DNA of 13,541 bases, from positions 1 to 13,541 of the forward strand of contig OMVH01000100.1 of the NCBI GenBank assembly GCA_900314365.1, in the 5' to 3' direction. The notes under the pieces were generated by a model. The model was not told the DNA's origin and made no database searches. It was given only the letters and a program-made list of their open reading frames with translations. Shown here piece by piece: positions 9,160 to 13,541 of this stretch (its first letter is position 1; each line of letters opens with the position of its first letter). The DNA comes from an uncultured Prevotella sp. (GTDB lineage: Bacteria > Bacteroidota > Bacteroidia > Bacteroidales > Bacteroidaceae). Position numbers and translations under genes: made by a program.

Positions 9160-9167
9160 CAAAATTA
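9160..9167 (-). promoter_or_regulatory. -7 promoter box upstream of the symporter gene
   Basis: On the minus strand TAATTTTG (9167-9160) matches the Bacteroidetes -7 consensus TAnnTTTG and would give a leader of about 20-25 bases. The -33 element is poor: no TTG lies 19-21 bases upstream, only a TTTTTG run directly next to the box. The promoter may be weak or activator-dependent. It is the only box seen before the symporter-phytase-addAB run. Confidence 0.55.
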
Positions 9168-9235
9168 CAAAAACTTTCCGTCAGTAACGTCCTCTCTTCC
9201 CCTTTATTTGCCACGGTAGCGGAGATTTTCCTCTT

Positions 9236-9682
9236 TTAATGCTGCTGCCCTTTGATGCTCCAACCAGCATACTTGCGGTCGACAATAAGCAGACGGACAG
9301 GCCTTGTGGTATATGACACGGGAACGGAGTAATGAACTTTATAATTGACAATCAGCTCTTTACCCTCGCCCCTTTGAAGCTTTACATCGGTTATCTCAGG
9401 CCTGCGGTTGCTTTCTGGCAATACGATGGCTATGACGAAACTGTGCTCGAAGTCCACTTCCGTGGGCTCACCTCCTTTACCCATAAAGGCTGCAGGGCCA
9501 AAGAGCCGGTCGAACTGCTGTGCCGTTGCTATCTTTACCACCGAAATCTCATTGTTGTTGCCCTGATAGAAGTAATTGCGCGCGTCGGCAAACTTCACTG
9601 TGTCCTTGATGCCTGCGCAGGATGACAATGCCCCGGCCAAGGCCATAGCAAGCCCCAAGGAAAAAAATCTCTTGATACTCAT
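9236..9682 (-). CDS. Small lipoprotein with PrcB-like C-terminal region
   Basis: The 148-residue protein has a type II signal peptide: a basic start (MSIKRFF), a hydrophobic core, and lipobox LSSC with the lipidated cysteine at residue 22. The mature N terminus (CAGIKDT) lacks the acidic stretch that marks surface-exported Bacteroidetes lipoproteins, so it probably faces the periplasm. The rest (about 50-148) has the layout of PrcB-type C-terminal domains: ATAQQFDRLFG, then VDFEHSFVIAIVLPE, then beta strands ending with LLIVDR and a final GWSIKG. That assignment is tentative because the family is short and divergent. The gene begins 76 bases after the DUF5686-like gene on the same strand. No consensus promoter is visible in the gap, so co-transcription is likely. 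A palindrome GCAAGNNCTTGC lies in the gap. Confidence 0.7.
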   Translation of the reverse strand: MSIKRFFSLGLAMALAGALSSCAGIKDTVKFADARNYFYQGNNNEISVVKIATAQQFDRLFGPAAFMGKGGEPTEVDFEHSFVIAIVLPESNRRPEITDVKLQRGEGKELIVNYKVHYSVPVSYTTRPVRLLIVDRKYAGWSIKGQQH

Positions 9683-9758
9683 ATTTTTTGTTTTGTTCAG
9701 CCTTTAAATACTGGCTTAGGCAAGAACTTGCACCATTCAGAATATTTTCAGGCTTCGG

Positions 9759-11780
9759 CTACCACTCCCTGAAAAGCTCGAAGCCGGCTCTGATGCCGGT
9801 ACTCTCGTAGCGGTTCTTGTTGAACGACGAGAAGATGCCGATGCTCATCAGCCTTGTCTTTATGCCGTAGCCTATCTCTGTATAAGGATGGAGCTTGTTG
9901 GCCAGCAGACTGCTCACGTAGATGCGCTCGCGCTCTATTACATGTCCGACAATAGGAATCCAGGCTGTGAGGAGGATGGGACTCTCGTAGGTGAAGTTGC
10001 CACGGACGTAGTACTGTGAGGCATTGTACCAATTGCCGTTGAGCAGTTCGAAGTCGCCCGACCATTCGTCGTTCCATCCGTCGGGGATTGTAGTCTGACG
10101 GAAATTGGAGTAGTCGAGAAACACAGTATGGCCATTGGAATCGAAGTAGAAGCCTTCGCCGAGGCGCATCTGCAACGATTTGAGTCCACCGAGACTGAGT
10201 TTGTACTGCCCGTCAATCTCCAGCCTCTGATAGCCCACATTGGCATTGGCCAGCCCACGGTAGCTGCTTTCGTAGAGAGCCGTAAGGATGGGACCGCTGA
10301 ATCCCAACGGCCGGTAGGTGAGCTCTATGTTGGGTGCGAAGGTGACGTAGGCTCGCGGCAGGTTGGCCTGCATCTGACCGTAAGGATTGACGGCGGCACG
10401 GCGATGGTACATGAATCCTACCTTCACTCCCCAATGGCGGTTCAGGTCGTAGTGCACTCCCATTGTCCACCACTGGTCCTTGAAGTAGTCGAGGTTCATG
10501 CCGTCCCAGTTCACGGAGTCGCCACGCTCAGCTTTCAGAGCTTCAATGACGCGCGAGTTGGTGATGCGGTTACCGTTACCAAAGTTCGACTCCACGTAGC
10601 CTCCGTGGCGCTGGTCAAAATACCAGGTGATAGGAATCTTGAAATAGAACTGGTTGAGTTTGAAGGAGTAGCCGCATTTGAACTGTAGCCAAATGTTGCT
10701 GTTGGGGGTGAACTGATAGCCTCCGCGGATATTCATTTTGTAATAGACTCCCATCGTCGGGTTGTAGCCCATGTAGAGCGGGTTCAGTATGGGGTTGATA
10801 CGTACATAGCCCTTCTTCTCCGGCCCGAACTTCTCACTTATCTGTGTCAGCAGGTTCTCGCCTATAAGGTCCCATGAAATGTACTTCCACATGTTTTTCT
10901 TCTTGGTTACCGAGGCCTGATCCTTGCGTGACAAGATCAACCTGTTGTAGAGGCTCTCCTCGCCGGGCGCAAGGGGCTCGGGGCGCACCTGTTCCATGAG
11001 GCTGATGTCATGAGAGACGGTGTCGGCACGGGCTATGGGTTTCTTCAGACCATACCAGGCTGCATACTCTCCATTGGTCTGATTACCTAAGAAGCGGAAA
11101 GTGGACTCGAGGTTGCATCGGCTTGGCACGTTGCCCTGCCGGCCCATATCGACATAAAGCGTATAGCGCACCATATCGTACTCGCCCTTGAAGCGGGCTT
11201 CCATCACGCGTCCTGTCCGCACGTCGATTTTGGCTTCACCCGTCATGAGCAGGGTGTTGTCGAGCCGTGGCGTGAAAGCAACTATAGCCGTGGAATCGTC
11301 CTCAACGCTCACTTTGTAACGGTAGTAACACCGGTTCTCCCGACAGAAGGGCGAGAGCTGGTCGTCGCTGATCATCGTTGCGCTGTAGATATGAGGCGTG
11401 AGGTAATAGAGTACTGAGGGCAGAGTCGTGGAGCGCCTGGGCACCGTGGAGAGTTCGATGAGTTTGCGCGACTTGAACTTTCCAAGTGTGTCGGGACGCA
11501 CCTCGGAATAGGTTTCGCCAAAAAAGTCACGCTGTCTGCCGCGCGAGATGGCGTACATGGTGGGAACGGCAGCAAGAAGGATGTTGCGCCGCTTCACCGA
11601 CAAGGAGAACTTTGTATAGGCATAGCTGACCGAATCGGGAACGCTGTAGTCGTCCTTCGCCAACCGTGCGTAGCCGAACATCCTGTGCAGCACTGTCCGG
11701 CGCGGATTGTCGGCTGCCTGCAGGGGTGAGGCATTGAGGGCAAGCAGAAGGAAGACGAAAAAGGTCCGTACAAACTTCAT
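9759..11780 (-). CDS. DUF5686-like outer-membrane beta-barrel protein
   Basis: The 673-residue protein starts with a signal peptide (MKFVRTFFVFLLLALNAS, cleaved near LQAAD). The N-terminal half contains a stretch typical of DUF5686 proteins: FTPRLDNTLLMTGEAKIDVR (about 166-185), followed by a sequence like GRVMEARFKG. The C-terminal half (about 305-673) alternates aromatic and polar residues in short strands and ends in FELFREW with a terminal Trp, as expected for an outer-membrane barrel. Many DUF5686 proteins carry an extra N-terminal carboxypeptidase-regulatory-like domain; none is visible here, so this is a short form. The function of the family is unknown. The start at 11780 is chosen because the signal peptide begins there and a promoter -7 box lies only 5 bases upstream; an in-frame ATG at 11846 lies upstream of the promoter and adds 22 residues unlike a signal sequence. 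Confidence 0.78.
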   Translation of the reverse strand: MKFVRTFFVFLLLALNASPLQAADNPRRTVLHRMFGYARLAKDDYSVPDSVSYAYTKFSLSVKRRNILLAAVPTMYAISRGRQRDFFGETYSEVRPDTLGKFKSRKLIELSTVPRRSTTLPSVLYYLTPHIYSATMISDDQLSPFCRENRCYYRYKVSVEDDSTAIVAFTPRLDNTLLMTGEAKIDVRTGRVMEARFKGEYDMVRYTLYVDMGRQGNVPSRCNLESTFRFLGNQTNGEYAAWYGLKKPIARADTVSHDISLMEQVRPEPLAPGEESLYNRLILSRKDQASVTKKKNMWKYISWDLIGENLLTQISEKFGPEKKGYVRINPILNPLYMGYNPTMGVYYKMNIRGGYQFTPNSNIWLQFKCGYSFKLNQFYFKIPITWYFDQRHGGYVESNFGNGNRITNSRVIEALKAERGDSVNWDGMNLDYFKDQWWTMGVHYDLNRHWGVKVGFMYHRRAAVNPYGQMQANLPRAYVTFAPNIELTYRPLGFSGPILTALYESSYRGLANANVGYQRLEIDGQYKLSLGGLKSLQMRLGEGFYFDSNGHTVFLDYSNFRQTTIPDGWNDEWSGDFELLNGNWYNASQYYVRGNFTYESPILLTAWIPIVGHVIERERIYVSSLLANKLHPYTEIGYGIKTRLMSIGIFSSFNKNRYESTGIRAGFELFREW

Positions 11781-11785
11781 TGCCG

Positions 11786-11815
11786 CAAAGTTAGCAAAAA
11801 GTTCTGTTCTGACAA
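11786..11815 (-). promoter_or_regulatory. Promoter of the DUF5686-like gene, almost touching the start codon
   Basis: On the minus strand TTG (11815-11813), 19 bases, then TAACTTTG (11793-11786) match the Bacteroidetes promoter consensus. Only 5 bases separate the -7 box from the ATG at 11780, so transcription should start at or within a few bases of the start codon. The mRNA would be leaderless or nearly so. This also argues against the upstream in-frame ATG at 11846. Confidence 0.75.
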
Positions 11816-11899
11816 GAGTTTTCCTATGGGTTTTGAACAGACTCATCCTCGACGGCTGCTGGCCTTTGCAGTAAGAAGCCTACGGCGGCTGTTCACGTC

Positions 11900-13153
11900 C
11901 TATAATCTCCAGAGACTCTGGATTTCGTTTTTCAACTCTTTGTCGCTGACTCCTTCGTTGATGTAGTTGCGCTGTGAGGCCTGCTTACTGCCTTCGAGCC
12001 GGGCCGTGAGCTCTGTGGCCCTGACGTCGGCGCGATAGATGTTCATCTGCTTCAGGGTGCCAACGACCTGACATACAAATTTTTTGTTGAACTCCTTGAA
12101 TGTCTGGTTCTTAGTTTGTCCGAGCTCGATGGTGTGATTTTGCAGGAGCTGCTTCATTTTTATGGGAGAGAGCTCGTGCCAAGCGGGACGAAGGTATCCG
12201 TCGAGCTGTCCCACATAGTTTAAAGCCATCGTGAGTCTGTGCATATCATTGCGAGGGTCGGGCTTTGAGCCTATGGCATCGTAGAGCAACACAGCAGTGA
12301 GGAATCGACGGAGTACCTCGCGCGGCACTCTGCGATAGTACACCATTCGGAAGAAATTGCAGGGGTTGAGAGTGTATTCCAAGTGAAGATTCAGAGGGAA
12401 TGCCTTGACGGCTTCCTCCAGTCGCTGCCGGTTGTGGTATCTTTTGGCCAACGACTCCAACTGTCGCGACGATGCAAGCTGTTTCACGTAGTCAACAAGC
12501 ATCTGTTGTTCCTCGTCTGACCCCATGAGGGTGATGATGTTCTCAAGTTGCAGTCCATATATGTTCACTTCTTCATACCAGGGCACCATCATGAGCGAAT
12601 AAATGCGGTTACGCGCCTGAGTCATCTCGAAGCTCGGGTCGTAGGGGGTCAGCTTCATGAAGGCATCAAGGTCCATGTGCAGCGTCTGGTCCAAAGGTGC
12701 ACAAGAGCTAAGCAAACCCTCAAGGTCGGCAGCCAACATGCAGAGCCGCTTTTCATCGTCGGTAGGCTCCATGAGCGGGAGGTCGCTGTATTGTTTGTTC
12801 CACTCGTCGAACTCGCTCAGATAGGATTGCTGTCCGACTTCAATGTAATCGGGCACAGCCACCTCCACACAGAGTGTCTTCTCCCACTCCCTCACTTCCG
12901 TCACGGTGCCCTCAAGAATGCCGTGTTCCGCATTCTGGCAGTAGGTGTAGACCATATGGCACTGAGGGTCGCTTACGTATGCCACATGGAGAGTATCTAT
13001 ATAAGCCATGATTGCCTCGGGATTATAGACGTTCTGAGGGTCATGTGTGAGCACCACTCTCTTGCCCGAAGCCTTCTTGAGCTTGTCGTCTAAATCGTCG
13101 CCTTGCCAAGCATGATGACTGAATCCTACTATATTACAAACAATATGATTCAT
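11900..13153 (-). CDS. Uncharacterised protein with N-terminal HIRAN-like segment
   Basis: The 417-residue protein has no signal peptide or membrane segment, so it is probably cytoplasmic. Residues 4-62 resemble a HIRAN domain: IVGFSHH at the start, a strand RVVLTHDP (32-39), the pattern D38-P-x-N41-x-Y43-N-x-x-A47-I48, and AYVSD (58-62) where GYVP or GYIP is usual. HIRAN domains are known to bind DNA, in HLTF the 3' ends of single strands. Here the match is by eye and the last motif is altered, so it is tentative. Residues from about 130 to 417 look mostly helical, charged and without a recognised motif; no helicase, nuclease or ATPase signature is visible. It is followed after 119 bases by the DUF5686-like gene, which has its own promoter, and is therefore probably a single-gene unit. 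It has its own strong-looking promoter, a leader of about 55-60 bases and a leader hairpin. Confidence 0.75.
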   Translation of the reverse strand: MNHIVCNIVGFSHHAWQGDDLDDKLKKASGKRVVLTHDPQNVYNPEAIMAYIDTLHVAYVSDPQCHMVYTYCQNAEHGILEGTVTEVREWEKTLCVEVAVPDYIEVGQQSYLSEFDEWNKQYSDLPLMEPTDDEKRLCMLAADLEGLLSSCAPLDQTLHMDLDAFMKLTPYDPSFEMTQARNRIYSLMMVPWYEEVNIYGLQLENIITLMGSDEEQQMLVDYVKQLASSRQLESLAKRYHNRQRLEEAVKAFPLNLHLEYTLNPCNFFRMVYYRRVPREVLRRFLTAVLLYDAIGSKPDPRNDMHRLTMALNYVGQLDGYLRPAWHELSPIKMKQLLQNHTIELGQTKNQTFKEFNKKFVCQVVGTLKQMNIYRADVRATELTARLEGSKQASQRNYINEGVSDKELKNEIQSLWRL

Positions 13154-13172
13154 AGAAATATCCTGTTTAGAT

Positions 13173-13196
13173 ATAGCAACAGATTGTTCTTGCTAT
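13173..13196 (-). promoter_or_regulatory. Hairpin in the 5' leader of the HIRAN-like gene
   Basis: Perfect 7-base arms ATAGCAA (13173-13179) and TTGCTAT (13190-13196) surround a 10-base loop. The hairpin falls inside the predicted leader, ending 19 bases before the start codon. Inside it AACA and TGTT can pair in an alternative, longer fold. It is not followed by a T-tract, so it is more likely an RNA stability or translation element, or a protein site, than a terminator. Confidence 0.45.
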
Positions 13197-13215
13197 CCTT
13201 ATTATTTACAATATG

Positions 13216-13246
13216 CAAAGATAGCATATATATGAATAACCACAAA
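13216..13246 (-). promoter_or_regulatory. Promoter of the HIRAN-like gene
   Basis: On the minus strand TTTG (13246-13243), a 19-base spacer and TATCTTTG (13223-13216) fit the Bacteroidetes consensus at both elements. The start codon lies about 62 bases downstream of the -7 box. A dyad, ATATGC (13211-13216) and GCATAT (13224-13229) around a 7-base centre, straddles the -7 box and could be an operator. Confidence 0.8.
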
Positions 13247-13283
13247 AAAATCAGGACATTATTTTGAAGAGAAAAAACGTTGA

Positions 13284-13300
13284 ATCAATGTTCCACTGAT
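13284..13300 (-). terminator. Possible intrinsic terminator of a gene upstream of the window
   Basis: On the minus strand AUCAGUG and CAUUGAU (one G-U pair) form a 7-base stem with a GAA loop. Six bases later there is a run of six T (13277-13272). The spacing between stem and T-tract is longer than in a standard terminator and the stem is AT-rich, so it would be weak. It is well placed to stop transcripts entering from the right before the HIRAN-like gene promoter. Confidence 0.3.
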
Positions 13301-13318
13301 GCTTCAGGACTTTCTGCG

Positions 13319-13360
13319 CTTTTGCTCTCTATGGACAATGCCTTTTGCTCTATGGCCAAG
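13319..13360. repeat. Pair of imperfect direct repeats
   Basis: A 22-base unit at 13319-13340, beginning CTTTTGCTCT, recurs at 13342-13360 with one CT dinucleotide missing and A replaced by C in ATGG(A/C)CAA. The same stretch can fold: CTCTCTATGG (13325-13334) pairs with CCAAGGAGAG (13356-13365) over ten positions with one mismatch and one G-U pair. No transposase, CRISPR-like periodicity or coding frame goes with it. Confidence 0.5.
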
Positions 13361-13541
13361 GAGAGGTCAAAATTGGGAGAGTGTGCAATGAAAAACTTTG
13401 TTTTTTGATACGAAAAAACGGGCGTTAAATAATGCTAACACTAACCGAATCCTTTACAAATAAAAATCTCGAAATAGAGAAAATCAGAGCGCTTTGAGAC
13501 CCTTTTTTGAGTACTTTTCGCTCGAGATCGGACCTCGAGGG

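Larger units (their letters stand above)
13247..13541. other. Gene-free, repeat-rich intergenic stretch at the right edge
   Basis: I found no convincing coding region here. It is AT-rich and holds the possible terminator (13284-13300), the direct-repeat pair (13319-13360), and competing inverted repeats at 13391-13419. In the last, AAAAAC, GTTTTTT and AAAAAAC can pair in two exclusive ways. A final inverted repeat lies at 13521-13539: CTCGAG, 7 bases, CTCGAG. No consensus promoter facing right was recognised. A 30-codon plus-strand frame (13299-13391) crosses the direct repeats but has no supporting signals. Confidence 0.6.

Noticed and set aside
9723..9734. Palindrome GCAAGAACTTGC as a terminator between the barrel and lipoprotein genes
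   Set aside because: The centre of two bases is too short for an RNA hairpin loop and no T-tract follows.
10128..10688. 186-codon plus-strand frame opposite the DUF5686-like gene
   Set aside because: It is antisense to the barrel region, with no start signals and no recognisable protein features.
11781..11846. N-terminal extension of the DUF5686-like protein from an upstream ATG
   Set aside because: The extension contains the promoter of the gene and would bury the signal peptide.
12548..13093. 181-codon plus-strand frame opposite the HIRAN-like gene
   Set aside because: It is antisense to a gene that has a clear promoter and start; nothing supports the opposite strand.
13319..13360. CRISPR array
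   Set aside because: There are only two units, they are imperfect and directly adjacent with no spacer, and no cas genes are present. The AddB nuclease shares cysteine layout with Cas4 but belongs with AddA.
13299..13391. 30-codon plus-strand reading frame beginning MLQDFLRFCSLW
   Set aside because: It crosses the direct repeats, has no promoter or ribosome site, and its composition follows the repeat. It is most likely a chance frame within a repeated element.

Overview
The window looks like chromosomal DNA from a Bacteroidales bacterium, most likely Prevotella or a close relative. The evidence is the promoter type (TTTG or TTG, 19 bases, then TAnnTTTG), which fits the Bacteroidetes primary sigma factor. 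It also includes the lack of strong Shine-Dalgarno sequences and gene types characteristic of the phylum: a divergent Bacteroidetes AddAB pair, a DUF5686-like outer-membrane barrel and a short lipoprotein. Every gene recognised is on the minus strand, so the window is best read from high to low coordinates. No mobile element, CRISPR array or rRNA was seen.

Right end (about 13541 to 13154): 388 bases without a convincing gene. It holds several inverted repeats, a pair of imperfect direct repeats and a good promoter. The promoter drives a 417-residue protein (13153-11900) with an N-terminal segment resembling a HIRAN domain and a long, unrecognised, probably helical remainder. This is the least explained gene in the window. 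Its leader has a hairpin, and a dyad overlaps its -7 box.

Middle (11780 to 9236): a promoter lying almost on the start codon drives a 673-residue DUF5686-like outer-membrane beta-barrel protein. After 76 bases comes a 148-residue lipoprotein with a PrcB-like C-terminal region. The two are probably an envelope gene pair.

Left (9132 to 283): a four-gene run of a sodium:solute symporter, a secreted phytase-like/esterase-like beta-propeller protein, addA and addB. The gaps are 58, 30 and -4 bases. One promoter box is visible before the symporter, so the run may be one operon. The symporter and the secreted protein may form a substrate-handling pair. AddA (helicase-nuclease) and AddB (nuclease with iron-sulphur cysteines) together process double-strand DNA ends for recombination. 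The AddA stop and AddB start overlap as ATGA, which fixes the AddB start.

Left edge: a tRNA-Ser(CGA) gene with its own well-formed promoter runs off the window.

Most of the window is ordinary core-type gene content. The points most worth a second look are the HIRAN-like protein and its regulatory region, the near-leaderless promoter of the barrel gene, and the repeat-rich gap at the right end.
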